64,000 bases of DNA from Metabacillus mangrovi (GCF_009711125.1 NZ_WMIB01000005.1:62001-126000), one strand, 5' to 3'. Counted from the stretch's first letter, positions 47,544-56,410 are shown. A program made the numbers and translations. The notes: a model not told the origin generated them from the sequence alone.

Positions 47544-48095
47544 TTATTCCTCTGCATTTGTTACAATGGTTCCCTCAGGCAGTGTAAAAGGATTGTTCGT
47601 ATACCATTCAAATCCCCAGCCGTCATGAAAAATAACCATCACTTCTGAATGGACTGCCATGTCAATACTCGGAAGCATGACGGACCGCCTGTGCCGCTTT
47701 ACCTGCTCAAGCGGGATAAAGCCTGATATTGACAGTGCATAGAACTGGTTGCTGGCTGCAGTCCAGAAGGTTTCATTTAAGACCAGCATGAGGGACTTCG
47801 AATTTGGAATGTGCAAATGGTATAGCGGATATGTGTTTAAAGGGGTGCTTACGATCATTGTGAAATGGATTCCCCATTTTACGAGCAGAGACTCCACATC
47901 CCGGTCATAGGCTTCATAGGTTATGAAGATCGGAAAATAATCCATGCTGCAGATCAAATCATATAAAAGTTGTTTCGTATGCTCATCGTAATTCTCATAT
48001 TCATCAGGCCGAAGGTAATACCCTTTACTGGCCCCGCTATTTTTTATTATGTAATCTTTTTCAGCCAGTATGTTATTCTGCACAGTAATTCTCAT
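47544..48095 (-). CDS. Hypothetical protein (183 aa), no family recognised
   Basis: Start MRITVQNNILAEKDYIIKNS. Soluble, no signal peptide or membrane segment, rich in Tyr and Phe, with two similar-looking halves (SMDYFPIFITYEAYDRDVESLL; SEVMVIFHDGWGFEWYTNN). No catalytic motif stands out. It sits alone between the MFS gene and the yisL-like gene, with a plausible SD only weakly present (GGAGAATAAACC). Codon use looks like the neighbours. Confidence 0.68.
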   Translation of the reverse strand: MRITVQNNILAEKDYIIKNSGASKGYYLRPDEYENYDEHTKQLLYDLICSMDYFPIFITYEAYDRDVESLLVKWGIHFTMIVSTPLNTYPLYHLHIPNSKSLMLVLNETFWTAASNQFYALSISGFIPLEQVKRHRRSVMLPSIDMAVHSEVMVIFHDGWGFEWYTNNPFTLPEGTIVTNAEE

Positions 48096-48419
48096 TGGTT
48101 TATTCTCCCCTGCCCGGCATGTGCTTTAAGATATCATTCCCAAAAACTCTTACCCTATTAGATAAAGCGGTTACATTTATCATCCGGCCTCACCAGCCCT
48201 TATCTTGCTGAACCGCTCCGCTTCCGGTCCGGTCAGAAAATAGCGGCTCCTAAGACCGTAAGAGACACATAGGATCGTCAAGGTTTTCCCGAACCCGGGT
48301 CCCTTCGCCTTTCAAGTATGTTTATTTTCGTACTTCTTACGGGACGGTTCAGATTGCCACTCTCCCTGTGGATTAGCAGCCAGGAACAGGCCGCGTCTCC
48401 CGCTCGTGACCCTGATTCC
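48096..48419. other. 324-base gap with no gene recognised
   Basis: The left part is A/T-rich. The right part (about 48180-48419) is GC-rich with several short complementary blocks (for example CCGAACCCGGGTCCC and CGGTCCGGTC). No SD-preceded reading frame or known RNA motif stands out. Confidence 0.4.
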
Positions 48420-48770
48420 TTAAAAGCGGATCCCAAGCGGCAAGTATAAGCCGAGAAGAATTGTCCCTCCAAGGACAGCCAGGCAGAAGATCCACAGCGG
48501 CTTGTATGATTCCCCTTTTTTCTTATGTACAGCTACAATTTCCAGAAAACCAATTGTCAGGATGCCGAGAGCGGCTTTCATTAAGTGGCCGAACGTGATG
48601 GACACGGAAGCGACCAGATAGAAACCGCTTGCTAAAACGAGCAGGTAATCAAGCCTCAGAATGCCGTGCAGGACAGCTGCGGACTTCATCCTTCCTTTCT
48701 TATACAAAACGTATACAGCGAAAAACAGGATGACCGCCAGAATCCATGCTGCAATATGCCAATGGGTCAT
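48420..48770 (-). CDS. YisL-family (DUF1516/UPF0344) membrane protein, paralogue in the carotenoid region
   Basis: 116 aa with four hydrophobic segments (WILAVILFFAVYVLY, LRLDYLLVLASGFYLVASVSI, AALGILTIGFLEIVAV, PLWIFCLAVLGGTILLGLYLPLG). Start MTHWHIAAW matches the YisL family pattern M-H-HI-W; GGAGGAGA precedes the ATG at 48770, and the longer upstream frame is not used. A second, more typical copy lies at 55808-56164. Function unknown. Confidence 0.88.
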   Translation of the reverse strand: MTHWHIAAWILAVILFFAVYVLYKKGRMKSAAVLHGILRLDYLLVLASGFYLVASVSITFGHLMKAALGILTIGFLEIVAVHKKKGESYKPLWIFCLAVLGGTILLGLYLPLGIRF

Positions 48771-48805
48771 GTCATCTCCTCCTTTCCGCACCCATTTTAC
48801 CATAA

Positions 48806-48833
48806 TAAAAGGAAGCGTCTGATAAACGCTTCC
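48806..48833 (-). terminator. Terminator of the crtM operon
   Basis: On the minus strand GGAAGCGT and ACGCTTCC with a 7-base loop, then TTTTATTATGG. Confidence 0.85.
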
Positions 48834-49667
48834 CTACATTTGTGACAATATCGAGACCTTTTCATCCTGGGTGACGAAATTCCGTTGTCCGAAGACCCGG
48901 TATTGATTGCCCCGTACTTTATTCAGGATGGCTTTATAAAAATAGGCTGCTGCTTTCACTGGGGTTCTCGAGTGCAGCGGGTATTCATCAATCGTGTCCA
49001 GTGCTTCTTCGTAATAAGCTTCTGCTTCAAAAGCGAGGTATTCCCATACAGAGATGAACGAATCATTAATGACTCCGTTCTCAAGCTGTTCGAAGCTGCA
49101 TCCGAACTGATCCATCACTTCCTTTGGAAGGTAGATGCGGTCTCTGTCCAGATCTTCGCCAATATCCCTTAGAATGTTGGTCAGCTGCATGGCAAGTCCG
49201 AGGGCTATGGCTCCGTTGCGGAGCAAGGCCTTCTTTCTAGGTGCAAGAATCGGGAGCAGCATCAATCCGACAGCACTTGCTACGTGATAGGAGTATTCGA
49301 ACACCTCTTCAAGGGTATCGTATCTGTTTTTATGGAGGTCCATTCTCTGGCCCTTAATCATATCCCAGAACGCTTCCTCGTCCATATCGTAGCGGCTGAA
49401 TGTATCTTCAAGAGCAAGCCAGATAAATTTTTCTCGGCTGTGTTCACGTTTCAGAAACAGCCGGAACTCCTCTTCGAAGGCTTGAAGCTCTGTTTCAGGA
49501 TCTGTTCCTTCATCTACGATGTCATCCACTGTCCGGCAGAATGCATAGACTGCCCATACGGCTTTTTTCTTTTCTGCTGGAAGAAGGGAGAAGGCTTTGT
49601 AAAAGGATTTGGAATGAATTTTAATGAGTTCTTCACATTGTGCGTACGCTTCTTTCAACTTTTCCAT
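48834..49667 (-). CDS. crtM: Squalene/phytoene synthase family protein (4,4'-diapophytoene synthase)
   Basis: 277 aa. The two Mg-binding Asp motifs are intact: DDIVD at residues 48-52 and DIGED at 168-172, within QLTNILRDIGEDLDRDRIYLP. Condenses two farnesyl diphosphates. Gene order with flanking yis genes makes it the positional counterpart of B. subtilis yisP, which is a phosphatase without carotenoid partners; here it is cotranscribed with two desaturases and overlaps one by 35 nt, so diapophytoene synthesis is the expected role. GGGGTGA six bases before the ATG. Confidence 0.92.
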   Translation of the reverse strand: MEKLKEAYAQCEELIKIHSKSFYKAFSLLPAEKKKAVWAVYAFCRTVDDIVDEGTDPETELQAFEEEFRLFLKREHSREKFIWLALEDTFSRYDMDEEAFWDMIKGQRMDLHKNRYDTLEEVFEYSYHVASAVGLMLLPILAPRKKALLRNGAIALGLAMQLTNILRDIGEDLDRDRIYLPKEVMDQFGCSFEQLENGVINDSFISVWEYLAFEAEAYYEEALDTIDEYPLHSRTPVKAAAYFYKAILNKVRGNQYRVFGQRNFVTQDEKVSILSQM

Positions 49668-51129
49668 TTAAGCTCACCCCATTTTGTTTATTGACATCTT
49701 CCATCAGCACATCAACCATCATTTTGGCTCCCTGCATCACAAGCGGAATGCCGCCGCCTGGATGAATGGAGGCTCCTGCCGCATAAACATTGTCCAATTT
49801 TGACGGCTTTACCTGGGGACGGAAGACACCTGACTGGAAAAGGACAGGCGCGAGGCCGAAACTGCCTCCCTCGAACAAGCCTTCTCTTTTTGCATCATTT
49901 GGCGTCTTCACCTTTTTCCAGACAATATGCTCTCTTAGTCCGGGGAACCCTTTTTCCTCAAGCTTTTCGATAATCTGGTCGATAAATCCGGACTGAGCAT
50001 CCCAGTCAATATGGTTTCCAGACGGCACCGGAATGAGTGCATACAGCACACTTTTTCCTTCCGGTGCAAGCGAAGGATCGATAACGGATGGATGGAAGGC
50101 GTAGATGGAAGGATCTTCAGGAACTTCTTTTGTGACAAAAATCTCTTTCATATGTTTTTGGAAATCCGCACCCATGTAAAATTGGTGCACGTTCGCTTCC
50201 TCGTAAATCTTGTCAAGACCCAAGTAGAGCAGTAGACATCCGGAGGAAGGAATGTATTCTTTTTTCTGAATATGGGGTTCGAGCATATGGGTGACAGAAG
50301 GAAAATCCCCATTCAGCACAACGTAATCCGCTTCATGGAATTCTCCGTTCACATGAATCCCCTTTGCTTTTATGCCTTCTGATTCAATCGATTGCACAAG
50401 CGCATTTTTATGAATCTCAACACCGGCTTTCAGGAGGGCTCTTTCCAGCACTTCTGCGAGTTTTGCATAGCCTCCCTTTAAATAGTATACTCCATGCTTG
50501 TGCTCACTGTAGGAAACGAGAGAATACATGGCAGGAGAGTCATACGGATTGCCGCCGATGTACAGTGTTTGCAGAGAATAAGCCTGTCTTAATCGTTCAT
50601 CCGTGAAATAAGGCTTTAGAGATTGGCTGACACTCCTGTAAGCTTTCAGTTTCATAAGCGTTTGTACATTCATTCTTGTCCAGAAACTCTTGCGGTTAAC
50701 AAAGGTTTTTTCCAGGAATTGCTCCTTCCCAAGGCGGAAACGGATATCCATGTCCTTCATGAACCGGATGAATCCTGATTCCTGGCCCGGAAAATTCGAC
50801 TTGAGCTCCCCGAGCTGTTTTTCAAAATCGGAATACTTCGTGTAGGTGCTGCCATCTGAAAAATGGAGCTTGTACAGGGGATTCAGAGAAATGAGCTCGT
50901 ACTCTTCGTCCGAAATTCCTGCTTCATTTAAGATACTCTGCAGCATAAGCGGGAGCAAAACAATGGTCGGGCCTTCATCGATTTTAAACTCTCCTTCTTT
51001 CACATAGGAAAGTCTTCCTCCAAGCTTGCTGCTCTTTTCAAATATCGTAACATGGAACCCGTTCTTTTTCATTAATAAAGCGGTAATTAATCCGCCGACT
51101 CCTCCGCCTGCCACCACTGCCTTCATCAT
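49633..51129 (-). CDS. CrtN-like carotenoid desaturase (FAD-dependent), second of the operon
   Basis: 498 aa. Start VVAGGGVGGLITALLMKKNG with the FAD loop, EGPTIVLLPLMLQSIL, and the C-terminal AAGASIHPGGGIPLVMQGAKM typical for CrtI/CrtN proteins. Conserved family segment LQTLYIGGNPYDSPAMYSLV near residue 190. ATG overlaps the stop of the preceding desaturase (ATGA), and the 3' end overlaps crtM. Which of the two desaturates diapophytoene and which acts later cannot be decided from sequence. Confidence 0.88.
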   Translation of the reverse strand: MMKAVVAGGGVGGLITALLMKKNGFHVTIFEKSSKLGGRLSYVKEGEFKIDEGPTIVLLPLMLQSILNEAGISDEEYELISLNPLYKLHFSDGSTYTKYSDFEKQLGELKSNFPGQESGFIRFMKDMDIRFRLGKEQFLEKTFVNRKSFWTRMNVQTLMKLKAYRSVSQSLKPYFTDERLRQAYSLQTLYIGGNPYDSPAMYSLVSYSEHKHGVYYLKGGYAKLAEVLERALLKAGVEIHKNALVQSIESEGIKAKGIHVNGEFHEADYVVLNGDFPSVTHMLEPHIQKKEYIPSSGCLLLYLGLDKIYEEANVHQFYMGADFQKHMKEIFVTKEVPEDPSIYAFHPSVIDPSLAPEGKSVLYALIPVPSGNHIDWDAQSGFIDQIIEKLEEKGFPGLREHIVWKKVKTPNDAKREGLFEGGSFGLAPVLFQSGVFRPQVKPSKLDNVYAAGASIHPGGGIPLVMQGAKMMVDVLMEDVNKQNGVSLNGKVERSVRTM

Positions 51130-52649
51130 GCGTTCCCCGCCCTTTTTTTCAGATTGAAGGGTGCTGTTTTCCCTTTGTATTTTTCATCAAGCATGTTAAC
51201 GGTTATGCGGGCGGATTCCAGAATCGTCGGCAGCCCGCTTCCGGGATGGGTCCCTCCACCGACAAGCCATGCATGCTCCAGCTCTTCGAACTCGTTATGG
51301 GGCCTGAGCACCATCATCTGGGTAAGATTGTGAGCCAGGTTGAACGTTGCCCCTTTGTATACGAAAATCTCCCGCTCCCATTCCTTTGGTGTCAGGATCC
51401 GTTCCGCCTCGATATGCTTCTCTAAATCTTTGAATTCTGTCCGTTCCTGAAGCGTTTTGAAAATCAGCTCCCTGAACCGCCCTTTTTCCTGATCCCAGTC
51501 AATTCCGCTTATATTGCTTGGAACCGGTGCGAGGATGTAGAGCGCGGATTTACCCGGCGGTGCAAGCGTCGGATCCGTAACAGACGCATTTTGTATGTAA
51601 ATGGACGGATCTTCTGAGAGCGTCATGGTCTTTGTAATTTCTTCCACATTCTTTTTATAGTCTTCAGCAAAAAGGATCGTATGATGCGGAAGATCGTAAA
51701 CTTTATCCAAACCGAGGTAGATCATAAAAGTTGAACAGGAAAACTTTTTCTTTTCCAGTTTTTCCTTCGCGTATTTTTTTAATGAGCCCTCTTCCACAAA
51801 ATTCGAGACTGCGTGGCCGAAATCACCGTTGATGACAACTTCAGCCGCCATGATTTCTTCTCCGGTTTCAAGCTTTACCCCCTGGACTTTACGGCCATCC
51901 AGGATCAGTTTGTCCACTCCCCGGCCAAGGTGAATGGATCCGCCCAGCTCTTTAAAGGCTGAGGCCATCGCTTTTGGAAGCTGATTTACGCCTCCGACCG
52001 GATGAAAAATTCCGTACGCATGCTCCATGTAGGAAAGAATGGAGAAAGCTCCCGGACATTCCCATGGCGACATGCCAAGATACTTGGATTGGAAGGTAAA
52101 GGCAAGCTTCATTCTTTCATCCTTAAAATAATGTGATAATACTTCATACAGACTCTTGGTCAGCGTAAGCTTTGGAATGGCTCTCAGCACCCTCCAGCTG
52201 AGGTAATGCCTGAAACGGTCCATCCTGCTTTGAAGGATCGGGGTCAGCCGGTCCATCTTTTTCTCCGTATCTCTAATAAAAGCAAGATACCCGTCTCCGT
52301 CACCAGGAGCAAACTCTTCGATTCTCTTTTTCATTTCTTCCGGATTTCTTGTCATGTGAAGACTTTTATCTCCGAAGATCAGCTCATACATATCATCTAT
52401 TTCCTTCAGCTCAAGATAGTCATAGAGATTTTTACCTGATTCCTCAAAGATTTCTTCAGCCAGATGGACCATACTTAGAAAGGTCGGACCCATATCAAAA
52501 GTAAACCCGTTCATTTCGAAAGAGGAGTTGCGCCCGCCTATGTAATTTTGCTTCTCGTAAACATGAACGTCATAGCCCCTGCCTGCGAGCTGAAGAGCCG
52601 CAGCCATACCGCCCGGACCGGCGCCGATTACAATAATTTTCTTCGTCAT
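51126..52649 (-). CDS. CrtN-like carotenoid desaturase, first of the operon
   Basis: 507 aa. Start MTKKIIVIGAGPGGMAAALQ, then GFTFDMGPTFLSMVHLAEEIF and the C-terminal VGGGTHPGSGLPTILESARITVNML, close to the CrtN pattern. AGGGGGA lies nine bases before the ATG at 52649; nine more codons upstream are open but lack an SD. Preceded by a TTGTGT/TATAAT promoter, so it begins a three-gene operon crtN-crtN-crtM. Most likely the 4,4'-diapophytoene desaturase. Confidence 0.9.
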   Translation of the reverse strand: MTKKIIVIGAGPGGMAAALQLAGRGYDVHVYEKQNYIGGRNSSFEMNGFTFDMGPTFLSMVHLAEEIFEESGKNLYDYLELKEIDDMYELIFGDKSLHMTRNPEEMKKRIEEFAPGDGDGYLAFIRDTEKKMDRLTPILQSRMDRFRHYLSWRVLRAIPKLTLTKSLYEVLSHYFKDERMKLAFTFQSKYLGMSPWECPGAFSILSYMEHAYGIFHPVGGVNQLPKAMASAFKELGGSIHLGRGVDKLILDGRKVQGVKLETGEEIMAAEVVINGDFGHAVSNFVEEGSLKKYAKEKLEKKKFSCSTFMIYLGLDKVYDLPHHTILFAEDYKKNVEEITKTMTLSEDPSIYIQNASVTDPTLAPPGKSALYILAPVPSNISGIDWDQEKGRFRELIFKTLQERTEFKDLEKHIEAERILTPKEWEREIFVYKGATFNLAHNLTQMMVLRPHNEFEELEHAWLVGGGTHPGSGLPTILESARITVNMLDEKYKGKTAPFNLKKRAGNA

Positions 52650-52689
52650 ATGGGTCGTCCCCCTGAAATTATACATTAGTTATACAAAC

Positions 52690-52718
52690 ATTATACGTAT
52701 TGGAGGATTAAAACACAA
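52690..52718 (-). promoter_or_regulatory. Sigma-A promoter of the leftward carotenoid operon
   Basis: TTGTGT and TATAAT on the minus strand with 17-bp spacing, about 40 bp upstream of the first desaturase. The sequence between it and the gene repeats TATAC/TATAA motifs. The rest of the gap to asnO (52719-52965) shows nothing I can support. Confidence 0.6.
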
Positions 52719-52965
52719 TGAATAACCCTTCCTACACTTTACCCGTTCACCGGAAAGTTCATTCCAGCGCTGCCGGCACCTTGTTCAGCTTTTATGGAAC
52801 AAAAGCACTGCTGCCTTTCATGATCAAGTGCTCTCCGCAGCCTGAAAATGGACGACGTCATCAAGGGTGCCATCCGTGGTGCCGGACGAAAATGTACTCA
52901 TGTCAAATCGCTCTTGCCTGAACAGAAAAACAGGACCCCGGTCAGCTGCACCGGAATCCCTGCGG

Positions 52966-54807
52966 TTAACACTTTAACTGAACGCGGTATTTTTCTGCCC
53001 ATATATGAATCTGCCCTAAATGGGCGAGCAGCTGCGGGCCGGTCATGAGCTGGCCGAACCACGGCGTGCCGAAGTCACTGCCGTTTGTTTCAATAATCCG
53101 GTCCAGTTTTTTCCGGTCAAACAGCTCGTGGAGAATCGAGTCTTTATGATTGAGGCTGTCTTTCAGCATATTTTTAACTGCTTCCGTATAGGCGGGATGA
53201 TGGGTTTTAGGGTAGGGGCTTTTTTTCCGGTAAAGCACTTCTTCCGGCAGAATGCCTTCAAGCGCCTTCCTGAGGATCCCTTTTTCCCGGCTGCCATGCA
53301 TTTTCATTTCCCATGGAATGTTCCATACGTATTCCACCAGGCGATGATCCGCAAAAGGCACCCTCACTTCAAGGCTTGCTCCCATGCTCATCCTGTCCTT
53401 GCGGTCCAGAAGAGTCGTCATAAACCAGAGCATATTCATATAAAAGAGCTCACGGCGCTTTGCATCCGTTTCATTCTCTCCCTCGAGAGCCGGGGTCTCG
53501 GCTGCCGTTTCATCAAATCTCGCTTTCACGTATTCTGCAAGGTTCAGTTTGCTCCGGTAGGAGTCATTCAGCAGCTCCGTTCTCGCTGCAGTGGAACGCA
53601 TCCACGGAAACACGTCAGACTCTCCCGGCTTATGGAACCATGGGTATCCTCCAAATATTTCGTCCGCACATTCTCCCGACAGCCCCACTGTAAAATCTTT
53701 TTTGATTTCACGGCAGAACCAGAGAAGTGACGAATCGATATCCGCCATCCCGGGCAGGTCTCTTACCTCAACGGCTTCACTCAGGAATTGGGCCAGTGTC
53801 TCCTGGGAAATGACACTGAAATGGTGCTCCGTATGATAAGCATCCGTCATCTTCCTGATCCAAAGTTCATCCGAGTTAGGCTGGAAATCATTTGCTTTGA
53901 AGAACTGATCATTTTCCTCATAATCTATGGAAAACGTATGCAGTCTTCCTTTCCCTTCCCTCTCATACGATTGGGCAGCAATGGCTGTAATCGCGCTCGA
54001 ATCCAGTCCTCCGGAAAGAAAGGTGCAAAGCGGAACATCCGAAACAAGCTGACGCGTTACGGCATCCGTTAAAAGAGACCGGACATTCCCGACTGTTTCA
54101 TCAAAAGAGTCTTGATGGAGTGCGCTTTTCACATTCCAGTACCGCCATACCTTTAACCCATCCCGGGTAAACAGCATGGCATGGGCGGGCCGCAGCTCTG
54201 CGATGTCTTCATACACACCATGTCCCGGTGTTCTGGAAGGGCCGAGCCCCATAATCTCCGAAAGGCCTTCCCTGTTTACCGCAGCTTTTACATCCGGATG
54301 TGCCAATATCGCTTTTAATTCTGAAGCGAAAAGCAGAGAGCCGTTTTTGTACCGGTAAAACAGCGGTTTTACCCCCATCCGGTCTCTTGCCAGAAACAGC
54401 TGGTTTTTCGATGTGTCCCACACCGCAAAGGCAAAAATTCCATTGAGCCGCTCCAGACAGTCTTCCCCCCACTCCATATAAGAGGCAAGCAGGACTTCCG
54501 TGTCTGAATGCCCTCTGAAGCTGTATCCTTTTCCGAGCAGAACCTTCCGGATATCCTCCGTATTATAAAGCTCTCCATTGTAGCAAATCGTAAACTCCCG
54601 GCCATCCTTTTCCTTCGTCATCGGCTGGATTCCGCTTGCAGGATCTACGACGCAGAGCCGTTTATGTCCAAACCAGACAGCGGGCTGCCACCATAAATTC
54701 GTATCATCAGGCCCTCTTTTAGACAAGGTTTCCGTCATGGAAGAAACGATGCTTCTCTCCCCGGCAAGACTTTTCTGATGATCGGCCCAACCTGTAATCC
54801 CGCACAT
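52966..54807 (-). CDS. asnO: Asparagine synthetase (glutamine-hydrolysing), AsnO type
   Basis: 613 aa (B. subtilis AsnO about 614). Class II glutaminase domain starting MCGITGW, where Cys2 becomes the N-terminal nucleophile; RGPDDTNLW and SDTEVLL follow. The synthetase domain holds the ATP-binding SGGLDSS near residue 260. AsnO in B. subtilis is needed for sporulation. The frame extends 18 codons upstream, but Cys must follow the start Met, and AAGGAGATG precedes this ATG. No asn partner genes nearby; order yisN-asnO is as in B. subtilis. Confidence 0.93.
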   Translation of the reverse strand: MCGITGWADHQKSLAGERSIVSSMTETLSKRGPDDTNLWWQPAVWFGHKRLCVVDPASGIQPMTKEKDGREFTICYNGELYNTEDIRKVLLGKGYSFRGHSDTEVLLASYMEWGEDCLERLNGIFAFAVWDTSKNQLFLARDRMGVKPLFYRYKNGSLLFASELKAILAHPDVKAAVNREGLSEIMGLGPSRTPGHGVYEDIAELRPAHAMLFTRDGLKVWRYWNVKSALHQDSFDETVGNVRSLLTDAVTRQLVSDVPLCTFLSGGLDSSAITAIAAQSYEREGKGRLHTFSIDYEENDQFFKANDFQPNSDELWIRKMTDAYHTEHHFSVISQETLAQFLSEAVEVRDLPGMADIDSSLLWFCREIKKDFTVGLSGECADEIFGGYPWFHKPGESDVFPWMRSTAARTELLNDSYRSKLNLAEYVKARFDETAAETPALEGENETDAKRRELFYMNMLWFMTTLLDRKDRMSMGASLEVRVPFADHRLVEYVWNIPWEMKMHGSREKGILRKALEGILPEEVLYRKKSPYPKTHHPAYTEAVKNMLKDSLNHKDSILHELFDRKKLDRIIETNGSDFGTPWFGQLMTGPQLLAHLGQIHIWAEKYRVQLKC

Positions 54808-54966
54808 ATTCTTCATCTCCTTTTTCCTGTAGCTCCGCTTGAATGTACCTATTCTATTCAAAGTGTATGTGGAGTGAAATTGTCCTCATGAAGAAGTTCT
54901 TGAATAAAGATGTCCGGTTTAGGGTAAAAAGGTTGGTATAGTAACCTAAGTGCAGGAGGGAATAAA

Positions 54967-55533
54967 TTGGCTTCTTCAGTCAGAAAGAAATTGTTATACG
55001 CACAAAAGCGGGCCTGCATGACCGGATGCATCTGTCACATGGACGGTAATTGGCTATTTTTTGAAGAAGATTCAGATGAAGGCTTGATTGTAGACTCGAT
55101 GGACTTAAGCGACATGCAAGTGCTCCTGGATGACACCTGGGTTCCGGCTGTCTGGCTTTCAGAAGGCATCGTTAAGACAAGTGCAATAGAACTTATGCTT
55201 ACGGAATCTCATTCATTGAAAATCCGCAGAAGGCTCCCCTTCGCATTTGAACAGCTGCTCAAATCCTTTGATGATGATACCCTGATAAAATTCGCAAATG
55301 AGCTGAATAATCTCGGCTTTTCATTCTATGACTGCATCTATTCATATAATCACCTTCTTTTCGAAAGCAGGAAACTGAAAACAGCATGCACCTCTTTTTA
55401 CCAATTTGATAATGAAGAGAGCATATGCGGTGTTCAGCATCACAGAATGCCGGCAAGAGAAGTATCGGACCGGTATGAGTTTACGACAAGTCTCGGAAAA
55501 CGGTCGATCCTTCTTCTGAAGAAAAGCAGCTGA
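54967..55533 (+). CDS. yisN: YisN-like protein (DUF2777 family by position and pattern)
   Basis: 188 aa, soluble. TTG start at 54967 with GGAGGG six bases upstream. Cys-rich N-terminal part (RACMTGCICHMDGNW), a central helical part (FAFEQLLKSFDDDTLIKFANELNNLGFS) with the conserved-looking YDCIYSYNHLLF, and SICGVQHH. Divergent from asnO as yisN is in B. subtilis. I recall YisN as DUF2777 but cannot confirm it. Function unknown. Confidence 0.7.
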   Translation: MASSVRKKLLYAQKRACMTGCICHMDGNWLFFEEDSDEGLIVDSMDLSDMQVLLDDTWVPAVWLSEGIVKTSAIELMLTESHSLKIRRRLPFAFEQLLKSFDDDTLIKFANELNNLGFSFYDCIYSYNHLLFESRKLKTACTSFYQFDNEESICGVQHHRMPAREVSDRYEFTTSLGKRSILLLKKSS

Positions 55534-55572
55534 ACCTTTTGCAATCGGATCTAACCTGTATTTAAAAGAAAA

Positions 55573-55753
55573 GCTCTGTTAAACTTGGTTGTTGATTTCC
55601 GCTGCAGGCTTTCGCTTTCCGCGGGGCGGGCGGTGAGCCTCCTCGCCGCTGCGCGACTGCGGGGTCTCACCTGTCCCGCTGCTCCCGCAGGAGTCTCACG
55701 CTTTACGCTCCAATCAACAGGTGTGAAAAATCAACACTATGCTTTAACAAAGC
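55573..55753. repeat. GC-rich Bacillus-type intergenic repeat, copy 1
   Basis: 181 bp bounded by GCTCTGTTAAA and TTTAACAAAGC (one mismatch) with inner GTTGATT/AATCAAC. The interior (TTTCCGCGGGGCGGGCGG, CTCCTCGCCGCTGCGCGAC, GGGTCTCACCTGTCCCGC, CCCGCAGGAGTCTCACGC) is a sequence I recognise as recurring between genes in Bacillaceae genomes. No reading frame of interest. It sits 3' of yisN and yisL. Confidence 0.8.
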
Positions 55754-55760
55754 CAAAAGA

Positions 55761-55800
55761 AAAAACCCGGATAGGCTCATTACAGAGTCATCCGGGTTTT
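55761..55800. terminator. Terminator of yisL
   Basis: AAAAACCCGGAT and ATCCGGGTTTT with a 17-base loop, immediately past the yisL stop on the minus strand. Confidence 0.8.
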
Positions 55801-55807
55801 ACTTTTC

Positions 55808-56164
55808 CTACATATGCAGCACGCCAAGCGGCAGACGCCAGCCGAGCAGCAGGACAAGCACAAGTGCGATGATCAGCTGAATCCAAAAACTGCGGACCGG
55901 CTTGTTCTTTTTAAGGCGGACCAGAATCATCTCCATTGAAGCAATGAGCCACAGTCCCGCAAGCCCTTTAATAATGTACTCTGCATTAATATTGGACAGC
56001 GACAGCAGGATCCAGACTCCAGTGACAATAATCAGGATATAAAAGACTCGTAAAATCATATGAAGAATCTTAGATACTCTGGCATTGCCCCCGGTATGTA
56101 AAAAATAGGCCGCAAAAAACAGGATCAGGCCAAGAATCCAGGATGTAATATGCATGTGCACCAC
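55808..56164 (-). CDS. yisL: YisL-family (DUF1516/UPF0344) membrane protein
   Basis: 118 aa, the length of B. subtilis YisL. Four hydrophobic segments (SWILGLILFFAAYFLH, LRVFYILIIVTGVWILLSL, GLAGLWLIASMEMILV, FWIQLIIALVLVLLLGWRLPLG). The frame opens at an ATG at 56188, but GGAGG lies eight bases before the GTG at 56164, so the protein starts M-V-H-M-H-I-T-S-W. It lies near yisK as in B. subtilis, making this the orthologue and the copy at 48.4 kb the paralogue. Function unknown. Confidence 0.9.
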   Translation of the reverse strand: MVHMHITSWILGLILFFAAYFLHTGGNARVSKILHMILRVFYILIIVTGVWILLSLSNINAEYIIKGLAGLWLIASMEMILVRLKKNKPVRSFWIQLIIALVLVLLLGWRLPLGVLHM

Positions 56165-56262
56165 GGGTAATCCCTCCTTTTCTGTCAATATTCTACACTC
56201 TTTATCTTACCATGAAAGATCCCGCCGAAAGAAAAAAATTCTCGGTTCCCCTTAACAGAAAC

Positions 56263-56410
56263 GCTCTGTTAAACCAGGCTGTTGATTGCAGACAGCAGGC
56301 GGTCGCTCGAACAAGGGCGTTCGGAGCCTCCTTTCAACTTTGCGCCTGTGGTGTCCCGCCTGTCCCGCTGCTCTCAAGTTCAATGTCTACCGGCTTCCCT
56401 CCAATCAAGA
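56263..56410. repeat. GC-rich Bacillus-type intergenic repeat, copy 2 (degraded)
   Basis: Same left end as copy 1 (GCTCTGTTAAA, then CTGTTGATT), followed by recognisable but diverged blocks (GGAGCCTCCTTTCAACTTTGCG, CCGCCTGTCCCGCTGCTC, CCTCCAATCAA). The right terminal repeat is lost. Together the two copies bracket yisL. Confidence 0.65.

Noticed and set aside
48278-48472. 64-codon minus-strand frame in the gap before the yisL paralogue
   Set aside because: It overlaps the end of the yisL paralogue on the same strand, has no SD and no known pattern.
52718-52921. 67-codon frame upstream of asnO
   Set aside because: No SD, overlaps the crt promoter region, no recognisable sequence.
53020-53730. 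236-codon open frame on the plus strand
   Set aside because: Antisense to asnO, without family signature.
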